The notes under the pieces: model-generated
Told to the model about the DNA's origin: nothing
Databases searched by the model: none
Seen by the model: only the letters and a program-made list of their open reading frames with translations
Shown here: piece by piece, positions 35,075 through 44,322 of the stretch
How positions within the stretch are numbered: position 1 is the stretch's first letter
Layout: the number at the start of each line of letters is the position of its first letter
Program-made: the position numbers and the translations under genes
Source of the DNA: Pelagibacteraceae bacterium AG-430-P08
Lineage (GTDB): Bacteria > Pseudomonadota > Alphaproteobacteria > Pelagibacterales > Pelagibacteraceae
Length of the DNA stretch: 64,000 nucleotides
Direction of reading: 5' to 3'
Assembly: GCA_003212925.1 (NCBI GenBank)
Contig: QCOL01000004.1
Span: 1 to 64,000, forward strand

Positions 35075-36694
35075 TTACATATTTCCATACTTTGGTCCAC
35101 CACCTCCTTCTGGAGTAACCCAAACTATATTTTGAGAAGGTTCTTTAATATCGCAAGTTTTACAATGAATACAGTTCTGAGCGTTAATAACAAATTTGTT
35201 TATATCATTTTCTTTTTGAACCTCATAAACTCCTGCTGGACAATATCTTTGTGCTGGTTCGTCATATTTCTCAAGAGTATATTTTATGGGTAAATCTTTA
35301 TCTTTGAGCTGTAAATGCACTGGCTGATTATCCTCATGATTAGTCCCAGTCAAATAAACTGAGCTTGTTTTATCAAAAGTAATCACATTGTCAGGTTTTG
35401 GATAATCGATTTTTGGCATTTTATCTGCAGGTTTTAAAGTTTCATGATCGGAATGCTTATGTCTTAATGTAAATGGAAGTTTTCCTCTAAATAAAATTTG
35501 ATCAATTCCTGTAAAAATTATACCTAAAATTAAACCCCAATTAAAACTAGGTTTTACATTTCTTGCTTGATACAGTTCTTTATGTAACCAGCTTTTTTTA
35601 AATAACTCCTCATATAATGATAAATCTTTTTTAGACTGAATATGTTCATTGATAGCCTCTGCAGCTAAAATTCCACTTTTCATAGCAGTGTGAGATCCTT
35701 TTATTTTTGGCATGTTTAAAGTTCCCGCGTCACATCCAATAAGTAATGCACCTGGCATAAACATTTTTGGTAAACTTTGAATACCCCCTTCAATTAAAGC
35801 TCTAGCGCCATAAGAAATTCTTTTTCCACCTTCTATAATTTTTTTTATTGATGGATGTGTTTTGAATCTTTGAAACTCATCAAAAGGAGAAAGATGAGGA
35901 TTTTGATAATCTAAACCTATTACATATCCTAAAAAAACTTGTTTATTTTCAGCATGATAAATAAAACTACCACCATAAGTGCTATTATCTAAAGGCCATC
36001 CAGCAGTATGCATCACCAATCCCTCTTCATGATTTTTTTCATCTATTTCCCAGATTTCTTTAAATCCAATTCCATATTGTTGAGGATCTTTGTCTTTATT
36101 TAGATTAAATTTTTTAATCAATTGTTTTCCTAAATGACCGCGACAACCTTCAGCAAAAACTGTGACCTTGCCTATAAGTTCAATACCTGGTTCAAAACTA
36201 TCTTTTTTATTTCCTTTTTTGTCAATACCCATGTCCTGAGTAGCTACACCTTTAACGGAGCCATCGTCATTAAATAAAATCTCACTTGCTGGGAATCCTG
36301 GAAATATTTCTACACCAAGTGTTTCTGCTTGCTCAGCAAGCCATCTACATAAATTTGCAAGACTTATAATATAATTTTTATGATTTTTTTGAACAGCAGG
36401 TAGCAACCACGTGGGCCAACTTAAAGATTTTGTTTTTCCTAAAAATAAAAATTTTTCCTTAGTGACTTTTGTTTTTATAGGTGGATTTAAATCTTTCCAA
36501 TTTGGAATTAATTCGTCCAGTGCTCTAGTTTCAAAAACATTTCCACTTAATATGTGGGCACCGATCTCAGATGCTTTCTCTAAAACACAAATATTTAAAT
36601 TTGAATTTAATTGTTTTAATTTAATAGCAGTTGTTAATCCTGATGGTCCTCCACCAACAATTACAACATCGTATTCCATTGACTCTCTGGACAT
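35075..36694 (-). CDS. Electron transfer flavoprotein-ubiquinone oxidoreductase
   Basis: A 539-residue inner-membrane-associated FAD/4Fe-4S enzyme passing electrons from reduced ETF to quinone. The FAD site VVIVGGGPSGL is near residues 9-19, and the cluster ligands are Cys485 (RYCPAG), Cys508, Cys511 and Cys514 (CIHCKTC). The length is standard. It is the fourth gene of the run dehydrogenase-etfB-etfA-ETF-QO, 21 bp after etfA, so the whole route from a methylamine-type substrate to the respiratory chain is encoded together. Confidence 0.95.
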   Translation of the reverse strand: MSRESMEYDVVIVGGGPSGLTTAIKLKQLNSNLNICVLEKASEIGAHILSGNVFETRALDELIPNWKDLNPPIKTKVTKEKFLFLGKTKSLSWPTWLLPAVQKNHKNYIISLANLCRWLAEQAETLGVEIFPGFPASEILFNDDGSVKGVATQDMGIDKKGNKKDSFEPGIELIGKVTVFAEGCRGHLGKQLIKKFNLNKDKDPQQYGIGFKEIWEIDEKNHEEGLVMHTAGWPLDNSTYGGSFIYHAENKQVFLGYVIGLDYQNPHLSPFDEFQRFKTHPSIKKIIEGGKRISYGARALIEGGIQSLPKMFMPGALLIGCDAGTLNMPKIKGSHTAMKSGILAAEAINEHIQSKKDLSLYEELFKKSWLHKELYQARNVKPSFNWGLILGIIFTGIDQILFRGKLPFTLRHKHSDHETLKPADKMPKIDYPKPDNVITFDKTSSVYLTGTNHEDNQPVHLQLKDKDLPIKYTLEKYDEPAQRYCPAGVYEVQKENDINKFVINAQNCIHCKTCDIKEPSQNIVWVTPEGGGGPKYGNM

Positions 36695-36715
36695 AACAAT
36701 TTTTTACAGATTATA

Positions 36716-37669
36716 TTATTTTTGTATAGTGTTTAATTTGTTCAGTTCCTCAATAAATTGGGGTACTGCTTCAAAAAGATCAGCTTCTAGACCATAGTCT
36801 GCAACACTAAAAATTGGAGCTTCACCATCCTTATTGATTGCGACAATCACCTTGCTTTCTTTCATTCCAGCTAAATGCTGAATAGCACCAGAAATACCAA
36901 TGGCAATATATAAATCTGGAACTACAACTTTTCCAGTTTGACCCACTTGATGATCGTTGCTTATATATCCTGCATCCACAGCTGCTCTTGACGCTCCAAT
37001 AGCAGCATTTAATTTATCAGCAACAGAAGTGATTAATTTAAAATTGTCTCCACTCTGCATTCCTCTTCCACCAGAAACAACCACTCTTGCAGTTCCAAGT
37101 TCTGGTCTATCTGACTTAATTTCCTCTCTTTTTACAAATTTTGTATTGTTAAACTCTTCACTTGGTTCAGCTTTTTCAATTGGCGCAGATCCGCCTGAAC
37201 TCTCACATGGATCAAAAGAAGTTGGTCTAATAGTAATACATTTTTTTGGATCCTTACTTTTTACTGTTGCAAATGCATTTCCAGCATAAATTGGTCTTAA
37301 AAATGTATCTGCAGAAATTACCTTGATAATATCACTGACTTGAGAAGTATCTAAAGAAGCTGCAATCCTTGGCATTAAATTTTTACCAAATGTATTAGCT
37401 GAACAAACAACATGTGAATAGTTTTCTGCCAATTTCACTATTACTGGTGCAAAATTTTCTGCAACAAAGTTTTCGTAATAAGCTGCTTCTACTTGAATTA
37501 CTTTTTTGACCAAAGGTAATTCTGATAATTTTTTTGCTGCATCTCCACAGTTATTACCAATAATTACAGCATGAAGATCGGTATTCATTTGAGAGGCTGC
37601 AGTTACAGCATTAAGCGTAAAAGGCTTGAGCTCTTTATTGTTATGTTCTGCAACTAATAAAACTGACAT
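36716..37669 (-). CDS. etfA: Electron transfer flavoprotein alpha subunit
   Basis: A 317-residue ETF alpha subunit. The FAD-binding C-terminal half shows GRGMQSGDNF, GASRAAVDAGY, QVGQTGKVV and GISGAIQHLAGM, all canonical. It forms a heterodimer with EtfB and takes electrons from flavin dehydrogenases. The start overlaps the etfB stop by one base. Confidence 0.95.
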   Translation of the reverse strand: MSVLLVAEHNNKELKPFTLNAVTAASQMNTDLHAVIIGNNCGDAAKKLSELPLVKKVIQVEAAYYENFVAENFAPVIVKLAENYSHVVCSANTFGKNLMPRIAASLDTSQVSDIIKVISADTFLRPIYAGNAFATVKSKDPKKCITIRPTSFDPCESSGGSAPIEKAEPSEEFNNTKFVKREEIKSDRPELGTARVVVSGGRGMQSGDNFKLITSVADKLNAAIGASRAAVDAGYISNDHQVGQTGKVVVPDLYIAIGISGAIQHLAGMKESKVIVAINKDGEAPIFSVADYGLEADLFEAVPQFIEELNKLNTIQK

Positions 37670-38418
37670 TATATTACTTTAGCCTCATTTTTTAATTTTT
37701 GCACTAGCTCGGCCACACTTTTTACTTTTATACCAGCTTTTCTTTTTGGTGGCTCTTCAACCTTAATTTGCTCGATTCTTGGTGATGTATCTACTCCTAA
37801 ATCTGACGCATTTATTTGCTCAATAGGTTTCTTTTTAGCCTTCATTATGTTGGGCAAAGACGCATATCTTGGTTCATTAAGTCTTAAATCACAAGTTACA
37901 ATAGCAGGAATATTAATCTCTATTGTCTCTAATCCTTCATCAATCTCTCTCGTAACTTCAAGTTTTTTATCCTTAATCTCTATCTTTGAAGCAAATGTTG
38001 CTTGAGGCCAATTTAGTAAAGCACTTAACATTTGACCTGTTTGATTACAATCATCATCAATTGCTTGTTTTCCCATAAAAACTAAATCTGGTTTTTCTTT
38101 TTCAACAATTTTTTGTAATAATTTGGAAACGGCTAAAGGTTCTAAAATTCCATCAGCTTTAATAAGAATGCCTCTATCAGCTCCAACCGCTAATGCTTTA
38201 CGAACAGTTTCTTGAGCTTTCTCTTCTCCAACACTTACTGCAACTACTTCGGTCGCTTTTCCCGACTCTTTGATTTTTACTGCCTCCTCAATCGCATTAT
38301 CATCTGGTGGATTGGTAGACATCTTAACATTTTCAGTTACTACACCAGTGTTGTCCTCTTTAACTCTGACTTGAACATTGTAATCAATTACTCTTTTTAC
38401 TGCGACTAAAATTTTCAT
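37669..38418 (-). CDS. etfB: Electron transfer flavoprotein beta subunit
   Basis: A 249-residue ETF beta subunit that binds AMP. The conserved N-terminal [28 protein letters not shown] and [19 protein letters not shown]-type blocks are present. One-base overlaps with both the dehydrogenase gene upstream and etfA downstream indicate tight coupling. Confidence 0.95.
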   Translation of the reverse strand: MKILVAVKRVIDYNVQVRVKEDNTGVVTENVKMSTNPPDDNAIEEAVKIKESGKATEVVAVSVGEEKAQETVRKALAVGADRGILIKADGILEPLAVSKLLQKIVEKEKPDLVFMGKQAIDDDCNQTGQMLSALLNWPQATFASKIEIKDKKLEVTREIDEGLETIEINIPAIVTCDLRLNEPRYASLPNIMKAKKKPIEQINASDLGVDTSPRIEQIKVEEPPKRKAGIKVKSVAELVQKLKNEAKVI

Positions 38419-40850
38419 TAGGCTCTCAAAAGTTTATTTTCAGCATCGTATGGACTTTCCTCTACTATTGTAGCCTCATACATTTTTCCTAGAATATCAA
38501 CTTTAAGTTTTTCTCCAACATTTGCTAAATCAGGTTTCACCATAGCTAAGGCAATAGATTTATCTAATCTAAATCCATATTCTCCTCCTGTTGCTCGCCC
38601 AACGACTTTGTCATCTTTATAAATTGGATTGTTACCTAAAACATCTGAGTCTGTTGTGTCATGAACCTCTAGTGTTACTAATTTATTATCAAAACCCTTT
38701 TCTCTCCATTTGTTTAGTGCATCAAGTCCTATGAAATTACCCTTGTTGGGATGAATAAATCTGTCTAGTCCAGACTCATAAGGTGAATACTCAATTGATA
38801 GTTCAGTTCCCACGAGTTTATAAGATTTTTCTACTCTTAAACTGTTCATCGCTCTGATGCCAAAAGGTTTAAGGCCAAGATCCTTACCTGCTTCCATTAA
38901 TTTATCAAAAATATGGTTTTGATATTCAATTGGGTGATGTAATTCCCAACCAAGTTCACCAACAAAATTTACTCTCATAGCATTTACTGGAGCATATCCA
39001 ACATTAACATTTTTTGCAGTTAACCATTTAAAGTTTTCACTTGAAAAATCATCGGTAGAAACTTTTTGCATAAGCTCTCTAGCTTTTGGGCCTGCTACAA
39101 CAAGCACACCTGTACTATTTGTTAAGTCCTCAAATATAACTGAACCATCAGTTGGCATCCATTTTTGAATCCAATCATGGTCTAATCTCAAATTGGCTCC
39201 TGCTGAAACCAAATAATAACTATTTTCAGCTTCTTTCATAATTGTAAACTCAGAGTGAACACCACCTTTAGTATTTAGCGCATGACACAAATTAATTCTT
39301 CCGATTTTTTTTGGAAGTTTGTTGGCAACTAAGTAGTCTAAAAATTCCTCAGCCTTTGGACCTTTTATTCTGCATTTTGCAAAGGCTGTCATATCCAAAA
39401 GTCCAACATTTTTTTTAACATTTTCACACTCTTTCTTAATTGCATCAAACCATTTTGATCTTCTAAATGACCAATGATCTTTTTGTTCCATGCCATCTGT
39501 TGCAAAAAAGTTTGGTCTTTCCCATCCAAATTTTTGTCCAAAGACAGCACCAAGATTTTTCATTCTTTCATAACAAGGAGATGTTCTTAAAGGTCTAGCA
39601 GCTGGTCTTTCTTCATCAGGATAATGAACAATAAATACATGACTGTAAGCTTCCTCATTTTTTGCTTTAAGATAAGACTTTGTTGCATAATTTCCGTAAC
39701 GTCTTGGTTCAACACCAAACATATCAATCGTCGGTTCACCATCAATAATCCATTCTGCTAATTGCCAGCCCGCTCCACCTGCTGCAGTTATCCCAAAACT
39801 ATGTCCCTCATTAATCCAAAAATTTTTAAGTCCCCAGGCTGGACCAACAATTGGATTACCATCTGGTGTATAACATATTGCACCATTATAAACTTTTTTC
39901 ACTCCAACTTCTCCAAATGCTGGAACTCTATGTATTGCTCCTTCAATATGTGGAGCAAGTCTATCTAAATCCTCTTGAAACAATTCATATTCAGAATCTT
40001 TAGAAGGACCTTCGACATAACATGCTGGTGCACCATCTTCATAAGGACCCAGTATTAACCCACCAGCCTCTTCTCTCATGTACCATCTACTATCACTATC
40101 TCTTAATACACCCATTTCTGGAAGACCTTCTTTTTTTCTTTTTTGTATTTCTGGATGTGGTTCAGTCACAATATATTGATGTTCAACAGGTATAACTGGA
40201 ATATCTAATCCAACCATTTCACCAGTTTGTCTTGCAAAATTTCCCGAACACGAAATCACATGCTCACATTCAATTGATCCTTTATCTGTTTCAACAATCC
40301 ATCCTTCTTTATTTTGTTTCATAGACAATACTGTTGTATTTCTATAAATTTCTGCTCCTCTGTTCCTTGCTCCTGTAGCTAGCGCTTGAGTTAAATCAGC
40401 GGGTTGAATGTATCCATCTTCAGGGTGTTGAATTGCTCCAACTAAATCATCAGTATGACAAAGCGGCCAAATTTCTTTAACTTGTTGAGGTGTCAAAAAT
40501 TTTACGTCAACACCAATTGTTTTAGCTACACCAGCATATTGATGATACTCATCCATTCTATCTTTAGTACTAGCTAAACGTATATTTGAAACAACACTGA
40601 AACCAACATTCTTACCAGTCTCTTCCTCTAACTTTTTATAAAGATTTACTGCATACTTGTGAAGTTGACCAACAGAATAGCTCATATTAAAAAGAGGTAG
40701 CAAGCCTGCTGCATGCCAAGTTGAGCCTGAGGTTAATTCTTTTCTTTCAACTAAAACAACATCTGACCAGCCTTTTTTTGCCAAATGATAAAGAGCGCTT
40801 ACTCCAACAACTCCTCCACCGACTACAACGACTTTTGCTTTAGATTTCAT
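38418..40850 (-). CDS. Dimethylglycine/sarcosine dehydrogenase (DAO-GcvT fusion)
   Basis: An 810-residue flavoprotein. Residues 1-380 form a DAO-type FAD domain with [18 protein letters not shown] and GSTWHAAG. His46 in that motif corresponds to the histidine that binds FAD covalently in animal dimethylglycine dehydrogenase. Residues about 430-800 are a GcvT-like domain that should pass the released methyl group as formaldehyde to THF. The direct link to etfB, etfA and ETF-QO supports a dehydrogenase rather than an oxidase. Dimethylglycine, sarcosine or a related N-methyl compound is the expected substrate; which one is not resolved. Confidence 0.85.
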   Translation of the reverse strand: MKSKAKVVVVGGGVVGVSALYHLAKKGWSDVVLVERKELTSGSTWHAAGLLPLFNMSYSVGQLHKYAVNLYKKLEEETGKNVGFSVVSNIRLASTKDRMDEYHQYAGVAKTIGVDVKFLTPQQVKEIWPLCHTDDLVGAIQHPEDGYIQPADLTQALATGARNRGAEIYRNTTVLSMKQNKEGWIVETDKGSIECEHVISCSGNFARQTGEMVGLDIPVIPVEHQYIVTEPHPEIQKRKKEGLPEMGVLRDSDSRWYMREEAGGLILGPYEDGAPACYVEGPSKDSEYELFQEDLDRLAPHIEGAIHRVPAFGEVGVKKVYNGAICYTPDGNPIVGPAWGLKNFWINEGHSFGITAAGGAGWQLAEWIIDGEPTIDMFGVEPRRYGNYATKSYLKAKNEEAYSHVFIVHYPDEERPAARPLRTSPCYERMKNLGAVFGQKFGWERPNFFATDGMEQKDHWSFRRSKWFDAIKKECENVKKNVGLLDMTAFAKCRIKGPKAEEFLDYLVANKLPKKIGRINLCHALNTKGGVHSEFTIMKEAENSYYLVSAGANLRLDHDWIQKWMPTDGSVIFEDLTNSTGVLVVAGPKARELMQKVSTDDFSSENFKWLTAKNVNVGYAPVNAMRVNFVGELGWELHHPIEYQNHIFDKLMEAGKDLGLKPFGIRAMNSLRVEKSYKLVGTELSIEYSPYESGLDRFIHPNKGNFIGLDALNKWREKGFDNKLVTLEVHDTTDSDVLGNNPIYKDDKVVGRATGGEYGFRLDKSIALAMVKPDLANVGEKLKVDILGKMYEATIVEESPYDAENKLLRA

Positions 40851-40906
40851 TAAACGATTCCTACTAAATTTTTATTCATAACGAAACAAAATTGTATTAT
40901 GGATAA

Positions 40907-41380
40907 TCAAATTGAACTTCCTAGAGCTATTGGGCTAGAAACCATTGTGGTCAACCAACAATCCTTAAGGGGTCCTTCAGCAGTATATTTTTCCACTTGC
41001 CAGTTGAACTTATGATAAATCTTATCTTTATCTAAAATTATCACCTCAAATTGTGCCCATTTGTCACCACCTCCAACCTGTGTAATTGTATGGCTTAAGT
41101 GATTTAAAAGCATTTGATATGAGTTGCCTTTAATCATCATTTTGAAATTTGGTAAAGGGCCAGTATTTTTTTTGTTGCTGGGATGCGCAAAATTCCAGGT
41201 TTGCTCAATACCACTGTCTTTATAATTTAAGTCGTTTTTCTGGAGACCACTTAATTGAATCTCAACAACTTTGGAAGGTTTTATATCACTATTAGGTTTC
41301 AGTAATTCAGCTTTAGTTATTGAAATTGAAAAGATAAGAATAATAAAGACTTTAAATATTATCTCGAATTTTTTTAACAT
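40907..41380 (-). CDS. DUF4864-like exported protein
   Basis: A 157-residue protein with an N-terminal signal or anchor (about residues 1-24, ending TKA). The LLNHLSHTITQ, AQFEVIILDKD and KFNWQVEKY blocks and the W-containing C terminus match the DUF4864 pattern. Function is unknown. It lies 13 bp before... downstream of it on the opposite side is the CoA-binding gene, transcribed in the same direction and ending 13 bp upstream of it is not the case: the CoA-binding gene begins at 41795 and ends at 41394, so this gene follows it on the same strand. Confidence 0.65.
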   Translation of the reverse strand: MLKKFEIIFKVFIILIFSISITKAELLKPNSDIKPSKVVEIQLSGLQKNDLNYKDSGIEQTWNFAHPSNKKNTGPLPNFKMMIKGNSYQMLLNHLSHTITQVGGGDKWAQFEVIILDKDKIYHKFNWQVEKYTAEGPLKDCWLTTMVSSPIALGSSI

Positions 41381-41393
41381 CTTTTTTTAAAAT

Positions 41394-41795
41394 TTAATTG
41401 AAGTATTTTTCGTACTCTATCTTCGTACATTTATTATCAATGTAAATGATGTTATTTGTCTCAACAATTTTTTTTGCTTCCTCGTTACTAATATCTAATT
41501 GTAACCATAATACTTTTGCATTTATTTTGACAGTTTCTTCTGCAATTGTGACAACTTCATTCGATGGCCTAAACACATCTACTATTTCTACTGGATTATC
41601 AATCTCTGAAATATTTCCAAAAACTTTTTCTCCTAATATTTTTTCTCCTTTCATGGATGGATTTACGGGGTAAACTTTAAAACCATTGTTTTGTAGATAT
41701 TTCATGACAATAGATGATGTTTTTGTTAAATCTTTACTTGCACCTACTAGAGCAATACTTTTATATTTTTTTAAAATTTCTTTTATATTTTCCAC
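41394..41795 (-). CDS. CoA-binding domain protein (YccU-like)
   Basis: A 133-residue single Rossmann-type CoA-binding domain, with IALVGASKDLTKTSS at the N terminus and KVYPVNPSMKGEKILG, DVFRPSNEV and WLQLDISNEEA following. These match the YccU/HcgA-like succinyl-CoA synthetase N-terminal fold. The role is unknown, perhaps regulatory. It lies in a compact minus-strand run with the 62-aa protein (5 bp upstream) and the crotonase gene. Confidence 0.88.
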   Translation of the reverse strand: MENIKEILKKYKSIALVGASKDLTKTSSIVMKYLQNNGFKVYPVNPSMKGEKILGEKVFGNISEIDNPVEIVDVFRPSNEVVTIAEETVKINAKVLWLQLDISNEEAKKIVETNNIIYIDNKCTKIEYEKYFN

Positions 41796-41800
41796 TCTAT

Positions 41801-41989
41801 TTAATTTTTACTCATTATCTTTTCTTCACAAAACTTCTTAGCTTCTTCAATAGTCATTGGTTGATCCAACTTTTGACTACCTGCAATACAAGCATCAATA
41901 GATCTTTTAAAATTATGGTCTCTAAAGGTAAAAATAAAATATATACCAATGATGATTAAGATAATTGTCAGAATATTTTTAACTTTCAC
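41801..41989 (-). CDS. 62-aa exported or membrane-anchored protein
   Basis: A hydrophobic N-terminal helix (about residues 4-22) is followed by a short soluble part with two cysteines, Cys34 (DACIAG) and Cys54 (KKFCEEK), likely a disulfide in the periplasm. It overlaps the crotonase stop by 4 bp and is 5 bp upstream of the CoA-binding gene. No family is recognised. Confidence 0.65.
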   Translation of the reverse strand: MKVKNILTIILIIIGIYFIFTFRDHNFKRSIDACIAGSQKLDQPMTIEEAKKFCEEKIMSKN

Positions 41990-42759
41990 TTATTTCTCCA
42001 CTTTGGTTTTCTTTTTTCTAAAAAAGCTGAAATACCTTCTTTTGCATCCATAGCCATCATATTGTATGTCATCATTTGACTAGTATACGAGTACGCTTTT
42101 CTGAGAGGCATTTCTAACTGCTTATAAAAAGCTTGTTTTCCAATTTTGATTGTTAAATTTGATTTTGATGCGATTTTTTTTGCGATTTTCATCGTCTCAC
42201 TATTTAATTTTGATTTTGAAAAATAATCATTAATTAAACCAATTTCCTTTGCGTAATTTGCTTTAATTGGTTCACCAGTAAGAAGCATCTTCATCATAGG
42301 TTTTCTATTAATCTTTCTGCTAACTGCAACCATAGGAGTACTACAAAACAATCCAATATTTACTCCTGGTGTTGCAAAAATTGCATCTTTTGTGCTGAAA
42401 GCTAAATCACAACTAGCAACTAATTGACATCCTGCTGCATAAGCTGCACCATGAACTTTTGCAATAACTGGTTTTTTACCCTCAACTATTTGAAGCATTA
42501 GCTTTGAACAAAGATTAAATAATTTTTTATATCTTTCTTTTTTCTTTAAGTCTTTTACTTCTTTTAAATTATGACCTGCACTAAAACCTTTTCCAGCACC
42601 CTCAAGAATAATAACTTTAACCTTTTTATCTTTGTCTAATTTTTTTAAAACGTTAATTAAATCTTTCAAATTTTTGTAAGATAAAGAGTTGTATGTTTTT
42701 GGCTCATTAATAATAACTCTTGCTATATCTTTATTCTGTTTGATGATTTTGATATTCAT
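41986..42759 (-). CDS. Enoyl-CoA hydratase/isomerase family (ECHDC3-like)
   Basis: A 257-residue crotonase-fold protein. The oxyanion-hole regions FSAGHNLKEV (residues 59-68) and HGAAYAAGCQL (103-113) are present. In the block FATPGVNIGLFCSTP (128-142) the usual catalytic Glu of enoyl-CoA hydratases is replaced by Gly, and the block instead resembles mammalian ECHDC3. It may therefore not hydrate enoyl-CoA. The context with a CoA-binding protein and two nucleotide-binding enzymes gives no clear pathway. Confidence 0.82.
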   Translation of the reverse strand: MNIKIIKQNKDIARVIINEPKTYNSLSYKNLKDLINVLKKLDKDKKVKVIILEGAGKGFSAGHNLKEVKDLKKKERYKKLFNLCSKLMLQIVEGKKPVIAKVHGAAYAAGCQLVASCDLAFSTKDAIFATPGVNIGLFCSTPMVAVSRKINRKPMMKMLLTGEPIKANYAKEIGLINDYFSKSKLNSETMKIAKKIASKSNLTIKIGKQAFYKQLEMPLRKAYSYTSQMMTYNMMAMDAKEGISAFLEKRKPKWRNK

Positions 42760-42765
42760 TAAAAA

Positions 42766-43140
42766 CTATTTAAGTTTACCCTCTTCTCTCATCTTGGCTC
42801 TTATCTTAGTGGCTGAAATTTTTTGTATTTCCTCAGGTAAAACAATTTCTTCTATTTTGTAACCAACACCTCTTCCATAACAAATGTTTGTAATATTGGG
42901 AACTAACATAATTTTAAAACGTCCCTCGAATTCTGGATTAAGTTTATCTTCAATATTTTTTTTTACTGTTTCAAAGTCAAATGGATTATCATCCACACCT
43001 TGTACGTCTCTGATTTGTATACAAACTTGTCCAGTTTTCTTAATTATTTCTTTAAATAAAGTATAGTGACCATCATGAAATGGTTGCCATCTTCCAAGCA
43101 TTTGAGCAGTTGGTTTTTTATTATCCCACTTGTAAGTCAT
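42766..43140 (-). CDS. HxGH-motif nucleotidyltransferase (NMNAT-like)
   Basis: A 124-residue protein of the nucleotidylyltransferase alpha/beta phosphodiesterase superfamily. The GRWQPFHDGH block has His22 and His25 (HDGH), and the ISATKIR motif at 108-114 is the second ATP-binding element. It is shorter than typical NMNATs and lacks other domains. The substrate could be a nucleotide, pantetheine phosphate or a cytidylyl acceptor. The start overlaps the kinase gene by one base. Confidence 0.8.
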   Translation of the reverse strand: MTYKWDNKKPTAQMLGRWQPFHDGHYTLFKEIIKKTGQVCIQIRDVQGVDDNPFDFETVKKNIEDKLNPEFEGRFKIMLVPNITNICYGRGVGYKIEEIVLPEEIQKISATKIRAKMREEGKLK

Positions 43141-43547
43141 TATTTTAATTTCTCATATATCTTTGGAGCCCAATTTTTAGCATCTTGAGTTGTTACATGA
43201 AAGTCATACTTATCAGGTTTTACAAACATTTTATTTGTATCATCAAACCTGCCCTCCTTAATTGTATCTACCCAAATAACAAAATCTGCTGGAAATAAAC
43301 TTCTTGCCTCAGGAGTAGGGCAAATAAAATCTGCTACAACATAATTTCCATCATTTTTCAATTTTACTGCAAAGTCAGCCATTCTTTTTGCTTGTCTTTT
43401 TCTTCCTTCCTCAGAAAAATCCCAATCATTCGCCTCTTTTCTAACTTCATCTGCGTTCAATCTTTTAGCATTTAACATTGGACCAAGTTCGTTTGCTAAC
43501 GTAGTTTTTCCTGATCCAGGTAGTCCCATTATTAAAATTATTTTCAT
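43140..43547 (-). CDS. P-loop kinase, adenylylsulfate kinase-like
   Basis: A 135-residue P-loop kinase. GLPGSGKTT is at residues 8-16, and the LNADEVRKEANDWDFSEEGR region matches the APS kinase (CysC) style, with DFICPTPEARSLF as in that family. True APS kinases are nearer 180-200 residues, so this is a shortened relative. It is co-transcribed with the HxGH transferase, suggesting a two-step phosphorylation and nucleotidylation of one small molecule. Confidence 0.75.
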   Translation of the reverse strand: MKIILIMGLPGSGKTTLANELGPMLNAKRLNADEVRKEANDWDFSEEGRKRQAKRMADFAVKLKNDGNYVVADFICPTPEARSLFPADFVIWVDTIKEGRFDDTNKMFVKPDKYDFHVTTQDAKNWAPKIYEKLK

Positions 43548-43593
43548 TTGATATTAAATTGACACCTTTTTCAAAAAAGATAAAGATCTTATA

Positions 43594-44322
43594 ATGAAAT
43601 TTTCTCTTGAAATAGGCCCTCAGACAGATCTTGATACAGTACCTCAAGTAAAAGATGTTTATATCACAATGCTTCCAGGGGGTGACTATAGAGAAACAGC
43701 TCAACAGGCAGTTGAGTTAGTTAAAAAAGGTTTTAATCCTGTTCCTCATTTTCCTGCAAGGTCAATGCTGGATGAAAAACAACTAAAAGATTATGTCTCT
43801 AGGTGTAAAGATGGTGGGGTTAAACAAGTTTTAGTGATTGGTGGCGGGAGAGAACCAATGGGAAAATTTGATAGCTCGTTTCAACTTTTAGAGACTGGTT
43901 ATTTTGAGAAGATGACAATAGGAATTGCTGGACACCCAGAGGGGAGTCCTGATATATCCGACTCAGATTTAGAAAAAGCTATGATAGATAAAAAGCCTTA
44001 TGCTGATTACATCGTAACCCAATGGTTATTAGATCCCCAGCCTATTATAGATTTTGTTTCTAAACAACGTGTACCAGTGCATGTGGGAATTACTGGGCCT
44101 CTAAAAATATCTAGCTTAATAAAATTTGCTAATATTGTTGGTGCAAAAAATTCTCTAAATTTTCTTAAATCTAATTTTAGTAAGGCGTTAGATTTATTAA
44201 AACCTAAAGACCCTAATGATTTAATTGGGAAAGTTAAATCGCATACTGATTTCTTCCACATTTATACATTCGGCGGCTTGAAGGAAACAAACAAGTGGTT
44301 GAAGGAGAATGGTTATGTCTAA
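43594..44322 (+). CDS. Methylenetetrahydrofolate reductase-like protein
   Basis: A 242-residue TIM-barrel protein resembling the MTHFR family but shorter than the usual 290-300 residues. Visible similarity includes FSLEIGPQTDLDT, the PVPHFPARSM block near residue 55, and QWLLDPQPIIDFV with PVHVGITGPL. It should convert between 5-methyl- and 5,10-methylene-THF with a flavin or NADH. It overlaps the DmdA-like gene by 8 bp, so it probably recycles the methyl-THF made by that enzyme. Confidence 0.8.
   Translation: MKFSLEIGPQTDLDTVPQVKDVYITMLPGGDYRETAQQAVELVKKGFNPVPHFPARSMLDEKQLKDYVSRCKDGGVKQVLVIGGGREPMGKFDSSFQLLETGYFEKMTIGIAGHPEGSPDISDSDLEKAMIDKKPYADYIVTQWLLDPQPIIDFVSKQRVPVHVGITGPLKISSLIKFANIVGAKNSLNFLKSNFSKALDLLKPKDPNDLIGKVKSHTDFFHIYTFGGLKETNKWLKENGYV

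Noticed and set aside
36411-37289. Plus-strand open frames of 128 and 110 codons opposite ETF-QO and etfA
   Set aside because: Both lie antisense to well-conserved flavoproteins and show no family match.
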